Part shown: piece by piece, positions 13,601-25,140 of the stretch
Position numbering within the stretch: the first letter of the stretch is position 1
Layout: each line of letters opens with the position of its first letter
Notes under the pieces: generated by a model
What the model was told of the DNA's origin: nothing
The model's database searches: none
Seen by the model: only the letters and a program-made list of their open reading frames with translations
Translations under genes and position numbers: made by a program
NCBI RefSeq assembly: GCF_016808095.1
Contig: NC_068975.1
Coordinates: forward strand, 33,255,001-33,319,000
Reading direction: 5' to 3'
Origin: Vigna angularis
Lineage: Eukaryota > Streptophyta > Magnoliopsida > Fabales > Fabaceae
DNA length: 64,000 nt

Positions 13601-15587
13601 TTGTCCTTAATAAAATAATAGCCCTAATAATTTGTAGGTTGCGATTAAGTGTGAGAATTGAGGGAAGGGACGGGTTTTGTCCTCCTTACTTCCCCACTCA
13701 TCATATCCATGGTTAGTCTTAAGGTTTTGTCTTGTACACATTTTTTTCCCCCTTTTTTTTTAGTTTTTAAGCTACATTATTGATATGGAGTATGTCAGAA
13801 TTTCATTAATAAAAACGTCTGTAGTGAAACCTAATTGGTTATCTTTAATGATATTTCTCTTCTCAATCATATTTTTGTATCCACAAAATTTGATGATAAA
13901 TGTTTTTTGCTTTTATCTTTACTTTAGTGATACTATTGCATAAAAAGTTATATTAACAAACTTAATGAATTTTAAAATTTAAGATTAAACTATATTACAA
14001 ATACGAATATGATAAATTTAATTTTTATATTATTATTATTACTTCGTTGATATAATTTAATGATATATTTGGAATGACTTTGAATTAAAATTTATTTATA
14101 TATATTCTTAAAGGGGCTAGTGTGATTAGAAAATGAAGTTCAGTTCTTTAGTAGCCACGGTGTAATGGTCAAATTTCCGTTTTAGAGACTGAAAATGCGA
14201 GTCTCTGTAAAGTAATACCTTGAAAACCGCGACCCATGCATTCTCGGGCCTTAGTCTGTCATTCATCGAAGCCCAAACAAAATACGAGCCTTTTCAAGAT
14301 AATATTTCAATATTTTACATTAAAATAAATTTGTAGTAACTAATTTTCTTTAAACATTTTTAAAAATTAAAAATAAAAGTATTCAGGAGATAAAAGTCTT
14401 ACTTTATTTAATTATGATAAAACCATGTATCTTCAAAAAATTAAAATATTATATATTGAGTAGTAAAGATTTTACTTTCTTATATAGGAACAAAATAAAA
14501 AATAGATTTAAAAAAAATGAAAAAAAATTATGTGACAATCTTTGTGAGTTGTAGTTTATGATATGTTTAAAGTTAAGTTAATTAAACTCAATTATTAAAA
14601 TCTGAAGAAAATAAAAGATGTGAAGACAATAGATGTGAGATACAAAAAGGACAATGAAAGTTACAGGCCCTCTTCATGGCTTGATTGGAAGGGGGAGTTG
14701 ATATCCAAAGTATTCATTTAAGATTGAGTATTAATATTTAAAGTATAAGAGTAAATCTGTAGAAAAGAAAAAGAGAAAGAAAGAACTATGAGCATATATA
14801 GAATAAAAAGGAATAAAGAAAATCATGTTTAGTTGAAGCCAGATTTGGATGGCAAATACTCGAATATTAATGGTATACTGGTATCAGTGATACTGTACTA
14901 CTAGTGATCAGACATAAGGGAATTTGTTTTAATTTGAAGTTAGAAACTTTGTTTCAGAATTTTAGTAATAAATAAAAGTGTTAAATTGGGTAAGTGTACA
15001 AGATGAAGAGGATCAGTAGTTCATAATCGTACACTGAGAAAAGGATAAAAAATAGCAGTTAACTGGGCAAAGAAAAAACTTTTATTGTTTGGGTGGTTCA
15101 AAAACTGAAAAAGGTTTTGCCTTGCACAAGTTGATTGATTGAACAGATAAAGAATGTAGGTTATGAGTCTGAGTTGTTGTTCATCTCTCTTTACTTTACT
15201 TTTTTTGTTGCAGGCTTACACAGTGGTGTCATTTTTATGCATTAACCATTAAACTGTTCTGGAAATGTATATTACCTTTTATAGCAATCGATTTGTCTTT
15301 CCCGTTCAATCCCTTTTCCATGTAAACTAACACTGTCATACTCACAGATGCAAATTTGGGAACCTAAGGGAGACAGCAAGTATTGGCTTTTTCTTTGCAG
15401 TCTTGGTTGCTGACACACAAAAAATGAGATCCCTAGAATCCCCTTTACGTTCTTCCCCTTTGCAATGAACACTATTCAAGTAACCTCATATAGAGGAAGT
15501 GCCTCTTTCATTTCATTTGCCTCCATTTTTTGTGTTTGTCTCTGCCTGCCCTTCTTCTAGTTCCCCTCACATCACATACAGTCTCAA
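10672..15587. other. Intergenic region, no gene seen
   Basis: About 4.9 kb of AT-rich sequence. Short frames at 11561-11746 and 12176-12403 have no recognisable protein signature. A less AT-rich patch at about 14150-14290 contains GGGCC and GCCCA motifs but no gene structure that I can support. The last 150 bases are the presumed promoter and 5' UTR of the LRR gene. Confidence 0.5.
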
Positions 15588-16979
15588 ATGGCCTCTCTGT
15601 CTCTTCTCCTTGTTGTGTTTCTTTTGTTTGGTTGCGTACATGGTGAAGAAATGGTAATGGAAGAGGAGTTGTTGGGTTTGTTTGAAGTGATGGACGCTCT
15701 TCTGGATGACCCTGACTGGGCCCAAGCACACCCTCAGCCATGTACTGACACCCCATGGCCTGGAGTTGGCTGTGAAGTTAGCAGTGACCCACCATTTTTT
15801 CATGTCACAAAGATCCACGTTGGTCCTGATATACTCTTCCCACCTTGCAAGTCTTCTGCTTACCTTTCTAACTCCTTGCTCAAACTCACTTATTTGAAAA
15901 CACTTTCAATTTTTAACTGTTTTGTTGCTTCACCCGTCAATCTATCTTCAACTCTCTTTGGCCCTTTTTCTACCTTAGAACACCTGGCTTTGCAGTCTAA
16001 TCCAGCACTCTCTGGAGAAATACCTCCAAGTTTGGGTGGTGTTACTAGTCTTAGAGTTCTGAGCCTGTCTCAGAACAGCTTCCAGGGAAACATTCCAAGA
16101 GAGATTGGTGGTTTGGTGAGTTTGGAGCAACTTGACCTGAGTTATAATAACTTCAGTGGTGAAATCCCCAAGGAGATTGGAGATTTGAAAAGTATTGCCA
16201 TTTTAGACCTCAGTTGGAATGAGCTTGAAGGGAACCTTCCTAGCTCACTTGGACAACTTCAAGTTCTTCGGAAGATGGATTTGAGCTCAAACAGGCTTAC
16301 AGGAAAAGTACCTCCTGATTTGGGGAACATGAAGGGGTTAGTCTTGCTTGATCTGAGTCACAATTTTATTGGTGGGCCGATTCCTGAAACCCTGTCAAAC
16401 TTGAAGCTTTTAGAATATTTTCTCATTGATGACAACCCCATCAAATCAGAGATACCCCCCTTCTTAGGGAACCTTTGCAAGCTGAAGTCAGTGAGCTTCT
16501 CAGGATGTGGATTGATTGGCTCCATACCCAATTCCTTCTCATCTCTGACGAACCTTACAGCTCTCTCCCTTGATAACAACAGTCTCAGTGGACCAGTTCC
16601 TCCAAATCTAGGTTTCCTCCCTAACTTAGATCAACTCAACATCAGCCAGAACATGCTGGATGGAGTTCTTCAGCTCCCAGACGAGTTCATTACAAAACTT
16701 GGTAAAAGGTTGGATGTAAGAGGAAACACTGAACTTTGTATCGGTGATCAGACAAAGAAGAAGAATCTGTCTTCATATTTGGAAATCCCATCTTGTGCAA
16801 ATACAAAGCCAAAAAATGGCAAATCTTTTGCTGAAGGACCACCAGAAAATCCAGCAGGTATCAAGCCATCATTCTACCAAAGCAACATAAGCTCAAGTTC
16901 ATCACGGCTGGATACACAAGTCATGTTTGTTTCCTTGGTTTTATTTTTTATCCATAGTTTCCTGAAATTGTTCTTGTGA
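15588..16979 (+). CDS. LRR receptor-like protein (RLP29 / PII-2 / TMM group)
   Basis: An intronless 463-aa secreted or cell-surface LRR protein without a kinase domain. Residues 1-19 are a signal peptide (hydrophobic SLLLVVFLLFGCVHG, then EE). An N-cap follows with paired cysteines around HPQPC and WPGVGC. About ten plant extracellular LRRs span residues 130-375, of the form LxxLxLSxNxxxGxIPxxLG, for example LEQLDLSYNNFSGEIPKEIG. After the LRRs come a cysteine pair (ELCIG, PSCAN), a Ser-rich linker and a C-terminal hydrophobic segment (QVMFVSLVLFFIHSFLKLFL) that ends the protein. There is no cytosolic tail, so it could be a GPI signal or a minimal membrane anchor. The overall layout best matches Arabidopsis RLP29 and the Piriformospora-insensitive protein PII-2. 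The ligand and partner kinase are unknown. Confidence 0.88.
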   Translation: MASLSLLLVVFLLFGCVHGEEMVMEEELLGLFEVMDALLDDPDWAQAHPQPCTDTPWPGVGCEVSSDPPFFHVTKIHVGPDILFPPCKSSAYLSNSLLKLTYLKTLSIFNCFVASPVNLSSTLFGPFSTLEHLALQSNPALSGEIPPSLGGVTSLRVLSLSQNSFQGNIPREIGGLVSLEQLDLSYNNFSGEIPKEIGDLKSIAILDLSWNELEGNLPSSLGQLQVLRKMDLSSNRLTGKVPPDLGNMKGLVLLDLSHNFIGGPIPETLSNLKLLEYFLIDDNPIKSEIPPFLGNLCKLKSVSFSGCGLIGSIPNSFSSLTNLTALSLDNNSLSGPVPPNLGFLPNLDQLNISQNMLDGVLQLPDEFITKLGKRLDVRGNTELCIGDQTKKKNLSSYLEIPSCANTKPKNGKSFAEGPPENPAGIKPSFYQSNISSSSSRLDTQVMFVSLVLFFIHSFLKLFL

Positions 16980-19900
16980 CACTCGGAATGTAATTTGTAA
17001 AATGCTTTACTGAAATCAACATCAAAAGCTTCATTCATGGGTAGTGTTCTTGGTGATGATGATCATGGAAATTATTGACATAAAAATAAATCAATGAATG
17101 CACTGTAATGGTGTCTGGCAGGCCATTACCGGCTTCAACTAATAGGAGTGGTTGCATGCAACTGTGAAAGCAAAAGATTCACATTTGGACCTTTGTGTTT
17201 GAATTTTGTATCGTTTGGGAAAGGCTCGATCTTAACTCCCAAGTCCTATGGCCAGTGTTGTTGTCTGTAGCAGCCTTTAGAAAGAGTGGCAGGGACACAG
17301 TACTGTCGGTGTCTGATATAAGTGAGCCTGCTGCAAGCACCCTTGTTGCTGCCAACATAAAAAAAAATATATGCACACCTCAAAACTTGTTTTGGTAGAG
17401 AGGGAGGCTCAGAGAATCTTGTAAGAAATTCCCAATCTTTACCTGCAACATGCAAAGTTTCAACACAATGAGTACTGGTGTAGAATACAACAGAAGAAAA
17501 AATAAAAATAAAAAGTGCAGGGTCCCTCCCATCTACTATGCATTCTGAAGATCTTCTTTTATATAATTGCCAGACTTTTTGTAATATCCTGTGTACAGCA
17601 TGAAATGTCATTCTAACATATAATAATTTTCAGTTTCATAGTATTTTGTTTCACTTATAATATCATTGCACTGTGCGCTTCATTTCACATTCCACTTTAA
17701 GAATTTTAACATCTCAAATTTGTTTACCAGAAGCTAAAAATTTATATTTTTTTGTTTCAAACTGTTACTCTCTGTTTTTGTTTTTTATCAGTTTCCAAAC
17801 ACAGTTTGAATCTAAATACTTTTTTGAGCTCTAACCATCCTCCCTCCTATTTACAATATGTAATGGAATTGATCTGAGGGGTTAACATTCAAAATCTACG
17901 AAACTAGATCTAAATGAATGTTTGTTTGGGAGTACCATGAGAACAATAGAGTTGTCAATGTCATCCTTGTACGCATGCAAGTTTTGTCTGAACCAATATA
18001 CCTATTATAGCTCTGTGGGGACCTCTTTGATGGGCTCTGAACCATTTTCTTTTTGTTTTTAATCGACTACATTCATTTTATACAACATTATGATTCATTC
18101 TTTCTAGGAAAAAGTTGGCAGCATGATTATTTTTTTATAAAAGAACAACAAAAATTATTATGTCTATTTTAGAAATAGATTTAATCATTCTATAAAAACT
18201 TTTTCTCAAAATTTTTAAAAAAACCAACCGGGTCTTTAATTAGTGTATTTTTTCAAATATTTTTTTATTCATGCCCTTAATTAGTGTGTGCTTAATCACT
18301 GAAGAATTATGTCCAATTTCAGATAAATGTTACTCTTATGCATACCGAGGTGATTGTCAGCGTTTGGCTACAATTTTCCAGACAAACGCAGTTATTCACG
18401 CCATTCAAAAATTATACATAACTTTTAAAAATTAGTGTAATTTTTTTTTAAATTATAACAGTACAAAAGTAAGAGGAAAAATAGCTCCAATGATAATTAA
18501 AAAAGACAATGATATTTGACAATATTTTTTTTACAACAATTTAATATCATTTACGTGTCATTATGTAATTGGTTTAAAATTATTTTAAATCAATAATAAT
18601 AATTAAAAGCATTAACATAAATGATATTAAAATATTGTCAAAAAAATATTATAAAAATATTATTATCCTTGAAAAACAACAGTTAGAAAACAGTTACCTA
18701 TGATTCCTATTATTTAATTTGGTCCTCTGAAAGAATTAATTTTCATATTATCACTTTATAAAAATCATTCATTTGATTAAGAGAAAGTAATAAATAATAT
18801 TTTTAAAATTAATTTCAGAGTAATATATTCTTTTATAGTAGGATAAAAATAATTCTGAGAAAGGAGAATCCAAAAGGGCAAAATGACAAAATTCTTGTAA
18901 AACAGTAATTTCTTTGGGGTAAAAATGCAGATCATGTTTGTCCTGCAACTAGTGAATCTTAAAAGAGATTTGATGCAGTTAAAACTTGGTTTAATTTATA
19001 TTTTTCTAAAACATTTGCTGACTTATGATCTAAGGTAGCCAAGTGTTTTCAAATCAAACAGAAAGGTTTTGGGAAAATTCTGACAATTGCTTGTAATGTT
19101 TTATTTTAAAGTTCCAAATGCTTCATCTTTGCATAAACAAAACTTGTACAATTTTTTATTAAAATTTTCAAATATTCAAATTAAATTAATTTCACTTTTT
19201 CTATTCTATTAATAGAGAAGTTCCTGGTTTGTAATTTTCTTTTCAATGGCTATTTGTTTTTACTGTTGTTGAGAGAAAAACTAAACAAAAACACATTATA
19301 CAACTTCTATGTTCTACTATGTTAGGTTTATGGCAAGAACATGTATATACATAGCAGGTGCAGATGCTAAAATAGTAGTTTTATCGTAATCACTCATGCA
19401 CTTCTATACATTTTTTTTTGCACTTCCATATAGAAAAATTTAGATTTTGTCTTTTATGAATTAGAATGGTATAATTTATAAGTTTTTTTTCTTAAAAAAA
19501 ATTATATTAAAAAATAAAAAATAAAAAATAAAATTTAAATTATGTAATTAAAAAAAATATGAATTACACAATCTAAAAATTATTTTTATATTAAGAATAA
19601 AGAAAGAAATAGAGGTGCAGACAAAAACTAATCCAGTTTGACCCAAATGTGTTAAATTTTGTATTTGGGCCTGTCATTAAGCCCAAACTGTACAATTTAC
19701 ACTCACATACCTGAGTCCGTTCTGCTAACCTGTATTTTAAAAAAACAATTATAAACTAATTAAAATATAATTTTAGTATAAGAATTTTGAAATATTTTAA
19801 ACTATTTTTAAAATTTAAATAAAAATATTTCTTCAGAATAGTAACATAATTTACTTATTAAATCATTAAAAAAACCGTTTTTCCACCTTTGTCTAGCTAG

Positions 19901-22477
19901 TCAATAATCTTATGCTAACTTAAAGTGTTTGTCAAAATCTATTAAACCATGAAAAGATATTTAGAATTCATATGTATCATTTTTAAATAAAATATTTTTA
20001 CTTATTTTATCCATTATCTATTAATATTTGTTTGTTATTTTAAATGTTAAAAGTTTTATATGAGCGACACCGGATCATTGTAAAATAACTATCAATAACT
20101 ATATTCAACATTCCGAATCTATGTTATAAATATAATTAAATCAAACTTTAAAAAATTCAAGAATTATATTTTTTAATATCTTTTAGCTACTCATTAATGT
20201 AAAAATATATACCATATTTAAGTAATTTAATTGGGTTCTTTTTTTTAAATTTAAATTTAAATAATTACTAACTAGAGAAAAAGATAAATTAAAAATAATA
20301 CAAAACTTATTTATATTTATTTTATTATTTTTATTGCTTTTGTATTAAACACGTCTAAGTACAAACTTGTATGGTTTTTTATTAAAAAAAATCATGTGAT
20401 AACAGTACTTAAGCTTAGTTAGGATGTGATGATGAAAAAAAAGTGAAAATTAGCATTGCTTAAATTTAAAAAGAGAGATTAAAATTGAGAAAACAACAAA
20501 ATACAATTATATATATTAATAAATTTTTATTTTAATATTGTTATTTTCAACTATGTTTTATTATAATAGAAACAAATAAATATTAATAATACATTTAAAT
20601 GAGATATAATGCAGGAGAAATAACTATTTATGTATTTGCACAATTCTTTTCACTCACTGACTTGTTAATAGTCATCAAATTGCAGATAATTTTAAATACT
20701 TGACGTTAAATTTATGATTTCGCTTGTTTATTAGCACGAAAGTAAATTAAAAAAACTCAATATAATCCTTTTAATCTCTAATATTATTTATAATAACATG
20801 TAAATATTTATTTTTTTACTTTTTCATAGTTTTTTATTTTTATTTATTTTTCCTTCGTATTTAAAAAAACAGAAAATTCTTTTACATTAAACAGTTTTAT
20901 TTAGGAAAATAATATTTCAGAGAACCTATTTAAAGAATTTGTCTTAAAAAGTATTATTTTGAAGAGAAAAAAAAATCTAAATACATCATAAACTTTTGAT
21001 TCCCCTGTAACTCATTGATTGCAAGTCATATATTTGTTTTAGTTAAAAATTGCAATTAAATATTTATATTTATTTTTGAATGGCTTGAATAGATTTGACA
21101 GTTACAGAAAGAAGAGTTTGAGTATGTAGTTAGTCCCATATGCATACATGGATTCTTTTTCTATGCTCACATTTCAATATGCAAAAGCTGTCTCATTCTC
21201 ATACTCATGATGGATGCTGACTTCACACCACCATTTTAGACTCCTTCGATACGTTTGAACATAAAACTATGCCACTCACTCAAAGTCATTCTCCTTCACT
21301 CCTATCATTTTAGAATAAAAAACTTTAATTTCAATCAATTTTGTTCCAAAATCAAAGGGTTTTTACACTTGGTTCTTTTATTGGTTACCCTCTATCAATG
21401 GTAATAGTACCCACCACTAAAAAATGTTTGTGATATTGACTTTATTATGCTCTTTCATTTAGTATAAAACACTTTTTTCAGCTCTACAAATAATAAGAAA
21501 TATTGCAGGAATGTTACTTCATTGTCATTTGTAATACAACACTGATATCTTAATTTTAAAATAAAAAATAAAAAGAAATTTTTTACCTTATTATAAATAC
21601 TCCAATGGGATTAAAGAAATTTTATCCCCCTAATTACGACACACTGTTTTTATTTGTTTTTTTTTTCTTTTTTATAAGATTTTAATCTAGTTGTCCCTTA
21701 CATTAATTTTTTTTTACTAAATACCTTTAACTGATTCAGCATATAAATAATAAATGCTACAAATTATATCTTTTTCTCTTATATGCTATCTAGGCATAAT
21801 TCTGTCATAAGAACGAATTTTACAATTCATCCAAAAAGAAAAATAAATAATTGGAGGTTAAATTCGTAAAAGTAAAAAATTGGAGATATAAAGTTCATTA
21901 CGGCATGTTCGTCAGTCAATAATGGGCAAAAAACGATAAGTAAACTTTTCAATTTTCTTAAAATTAAGGGGTAAAATTTGCAAATTATTTTATTGTGAAT
22001 AAAATTCGTCAAAAAATTAATTCTTAAACCTTAGTTATTAACTATAATGTTGGAAAATATTATCATTACAGTAAAGTTCAATTTTACTAATTAAATTAAA
22101 TAGTTTTTAATAAATGTGAATGAATATTGAATGTTTTATGTATAAAAAAAATGAAGGGAGTATTTAATATTTTATTAACTTTTCTTTTGATTAATCATTC
22201 AATCATACGTATAGGAGTTTTTTTATTATTGTTTAATTTGAAGAAGATTAAAACTTAAAAGTACGACATATAGTTTATTAGGTAATGTTAGTGTACGCTA
22301 GTTTATGTGGTAGGTAGTACAGGATTCTTTTTTCCTCTTCCTTTTTTAAAGATAAGAGAAGATATAGTTTATTAGTTAATCTTAAAAGGTTTTTTTATTT
22401 TTAATATTTAATACATGAATTTATCCATGATCATGATGATTACTATATCTTTTTTAAATTAATAATGTTACATATAT
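16980..22477. other. Long AT-rich intergenic region
   Basis: About 5.5 kb without a supported gene, apart from a probable MITE described separately. The first few hundred bases are the 3' UTR and downstream flank of the LRR gene. The 17179-17611 frames overlap on both strands and show no domain. 19440-21100 is extremely AT-rich. Confidence 0.5.
18491..18672. mobile_element. Probable MITE with long imperfect terminal inverted repeats
   Basis: The left half (ATATTTGACAATATTTTTTT, then ACAA, then TTTAATATCATTTACG) is mirrored on the opposite strand by the right half (TTTTTTTGACAATATTTTAA, then TATCATTTATG). A short AT-rich centre lies between. This long foldback without coding capacity fits a plant MITE. 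Exact ends and target duplication are uncertain. Confidence 0.55.
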
Positions 22478-22672
22478 TGTAACATCCCGATTATATAATA
22501 ACCAATATTATATAATAAAGACGTTAACATCCAAATATAGAGAACAGTCGGAGTATGACGTGTAATTAAATGTGAAATTACAGTCATCCAGAAATAAAAT
22601 AAACGGAAATTTAAACTTAACAGTTGAAAGGATTGAACACTACAAGTGTTCAATCAGGAAATTCTAAGAAGA

Positions 22673-24813
22673 CTACTCCGCAACATCAGTAACCTCCAGC
22701 TCTTGCTCCAAAGAAATCTCCTCAACAACATCTGCTCCCATCCAAGTGGATGATCATCGCCAAAGAAACATACCCAAACAGCACATAACAAAAACAATGC
22801 AAGGGTGAGCTAGGTACGAAAAGCATGTTAGAAGTACAACACAGTTAATTCATGTCATCATATACAGGAACAATTAAAACATACTCATAAAACCACATTT
22901 CATATCCTCATACGACTCATTTTACACTCGCATAGTTCAGTTGGCACTCCCCAACACTATACAAGGTAAATCCACACACAACTCATTTTATACTCGCATA
23001 GTTCAGCTGGCACTCCCCAACACTATGCAAGGTAAATCCACACACATGACTCATCCGGATTTGTATAACTGTCGAACTATCAGTCGTCTTTGCACTTGCA
23101 TAGTTCAGCTGGTCTTTCTCCAACACTAGCAAGGTAAATCCCCCAATCTGTCTATGTCTAAATTCAAAGACTATAGACGAGGACCTCCCTCTACTCTCAC
23201 CACTTACATTGTTCTCCTCTACTTGAGTATCAACAATGCTTTGAGTGTAGGGATAGACAGACCAAAATACAAAGTTCACTACAGTTATACAGAACAACAA
23301 CAACACCCCACATAACACTTTCGTCCATCTCTCCCCGAGATGTCCAAATCATACTCCAATTCATTGTTCACATTCACAATTATATTTTCACAGTAATTTA
23401 ACATATCTCATGCATTCACATACTTTCACGTAAATTTCATCACAGCATATATTCCAAACATTATTACACATAATTCAATTCAAAAGCAAAGGAACTTAAA
23501 ATTCAACATATTTGTAAAATACTATTTGGACGAGCACTATTCACTGGACACTATTGGACGAACGCTCACTCAATGTTTTAAGGACGAACGCTCACTTCTA
23601 TATCCAGGACGAACGCTCAAATCAATGTGTTAAGGACGAACGCTCACTTCAATATTTAGGACGAACGCTCACTCGACGAACGCTCACTGGACGAACGCTC
23701 ACTGGAACGAACGCTCACTGGGAAGAACGCTCACAGGACAAACGCTCACAAGCACGGACGAACACTATTTGGACGAACGCTCAAAAGCACGGACGAACAC
23801 TATTTGGACGAACGCTCAAAAGCACGGACGAACACTATTTGATCACTAAGAGGACGAATACTGTTTGGACGCTCACTTAATAGGCCGAACACTATCAGAT
23901 CACAAAGAATACTGTTTGAACGAACGCTCAATAAGACGAACACTATCAGATTACTTGAAAACTATTGGGACGAACGCTATACAGATTAAACACGAAGAGA
24001 CCGAACGTATATAGGCAAATACTACAAAACCGAACATGTAATTACTGTTTGGACGAACGCACATACAGTCAATACTATGAGACCGAACGCACATAGACAA
24101 ATACAACGAAACCCAATATGTAACCACTGTTTGGACGAACGCACACAGAGTCAATATTATGAGACCGAACGTACATGTTCATACATGATAATACAAAACC
24201 GAACGTTTATTATAACTATTTCAAAAGACCGAACGCTATACTCATATTAAAGGACGAACGCTAACACTGAACATAAAACCGAACGCTCAACAAAACAGGA
24301 CCGAACGCTATGACTATTAAGAGCGAACACTACACGCATATGGAAGGACGAACGCGATACTCATATGGAAGGACGAACGCTCAACAAAACAACGAACGCG
24401 AACGTTCGTAACACCAAAACCGAACGCGCATATTATTTGACCTACCACTAATTGGTCGAGTCATTTGGAACGAACGCGCGATTCTGCAGAATTCTGCAGA
24501 ATCGAACTCAGATTTCCAGAAACCCAGAAAACTCCAATTTTCATCCCCAAAATCTCCAGATTTGCATCAAATACAATATATTTCAACAATCAACCCAAAA
24601 GATCTAACTCCCCTTACCTCTTGAAGACTTCTTTAGTGAATCTTGAATCCTAGAAATGCAGTGTTCTTGATCTCCTTCCAATTCCAAAAGCTTTCCGCTT
24701 CTCCTCTCCCAGATCTGCAGCAAGCCTTTTGCTCTTCCAGATGCAGCACCGAACACCCCTCTCAGAGATATGGCAGCAAGAATTCTACTCTTCCCGAAGT
24801 TCAGAACCAACAC
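22673..24813 (-). CDS. Putative two-exon 84-aa reading frame inside solo LTR 1
   Basis: Exon 1 (24813-24618) encodes 65 residues starting MLVLNFGKSRILAAISLRG and ends at AGA G followed by GTAAGG, a strong donor. Exon 2 (22731-22673) follows a conserved CAG and encodes an acidic tail, VVEEISLEQELEVTDVAE, then a stop. The phases match (1+2), giving 84 codons before the stop. Solo LTR 2 encodes a clearly related acidic tail (MDEVPLEQALEGDDATAESS, stop at 39719) at the same place. The 1.9-kb intron would contain the whole GACGAACGCTCA array. No protein family is recognised. It could be an LTR-encoded peptide, a captured exon or chance, and the acceptor's pyrimidine tract is weak. Confidence 0.35.
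22915..23125. repeat. Tandem 66-bp repeat (two full copies, one divergent)
   Basis: Two adjacent copies start at 22915 and 22981, exactly 66 bp apart. They share ACTCGCATAGTTCAG, then GGCACTCCCCAACACTAT. A third, diverged copy has GCATAGTTCAGCTGG at about 23098, 102 bp after the second. The repeat lies in the solo LTR's putative intron. Confidence 0.85.
23525..24475. repeat. GACGAACGCTCA short-repeat array
   Basis: About 950 bp made of dozens of variants of GGACGAACGCTCACT, GACGAACACTATTTG and ACCGAACGC, with spacers of 5-35 bp. The core is CGAACG. A higher-order unit of exactly 35 bp (starting AGCACGGACGAACACTATTT) repeats at 23751, 23786 and 23821. Spacers and units both vary, so this is not CRISPR or a simple satellite. 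It lies in solo LTR 1 and is absent from solo LTR 2. Confidence 0.9.
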
Positions 24814-25140
24814 CCCATGAATCCATGGCTTCTTACCTTTAAGGAAAACAAATAAATTGGACCCTCCACTGCTGGAAGAACCACAACCGTTCCCTTCTAC
24901 TCCTTGGTGCAGTGTCCACTAACGAAGGAGATGATGGTGTCTCCCTTGGTGGCTGAAGCACTCCAAAGTGGGAAGACCCACTACCCATTTTGATGCTGCC
25001 GAAAGAATGGAGCCCCCACCACTTACAGTTGCACCATCTGCTGTTAGGTAGCCGCCCCTCCCTCTTCCAGAAACGTGTAGCCACCCACACGAGGCCCACC
25101 TCCACCACAATTCTTTTCCAAAGAATATACGGTCCTTACA

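Larger units (their letters stand above)
22478..25140 (-). mobile_element. Solo LTR 1 (about 2.66 kb) of an LTR-retrotransposon family
   Basis: Read on the minus strand it begins TGTAAGGACC and ends GGATGTTACA. The second copy at 39536-41902 begins TGTGAAGACC and ends GGATGTTACA. The flanking 5-mers are TATAT (22473-22477) and CATAT (25141-25145), a 4-of-5 target duplication. The two copies also share CAAGTGGATGATCAT near 22743, AGGGTGAGCTAG near 22803, AGGACCTCCC near 23180 and a splice-donor-like CCTTACCT block. No internal gag or pol is attached, so a solo LTR is the simplest reading. The family is not identified. The orientation is set by the putative splice signals. Confidence 0.65.

Noticed and set aside
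14150..14235. snoRNA or tRNA in a GC-richer patch
   Set aside because: No C/D or H/ACA box pair and no cloverleaf could be placed.
23554..23880. 108-codon frame rich in RTLTG-type repeats
   Set aside because: Translation of the short-repeat array. The repeat phase is not a multiple of three throughout and nothing supports expression.
23525..24475. CRISPR-like appearance of the repeat array
   Set aside because: Units and spacers vary in length and sequence, the genome is a plant, and there are no cas genes. It lies within an LTR.
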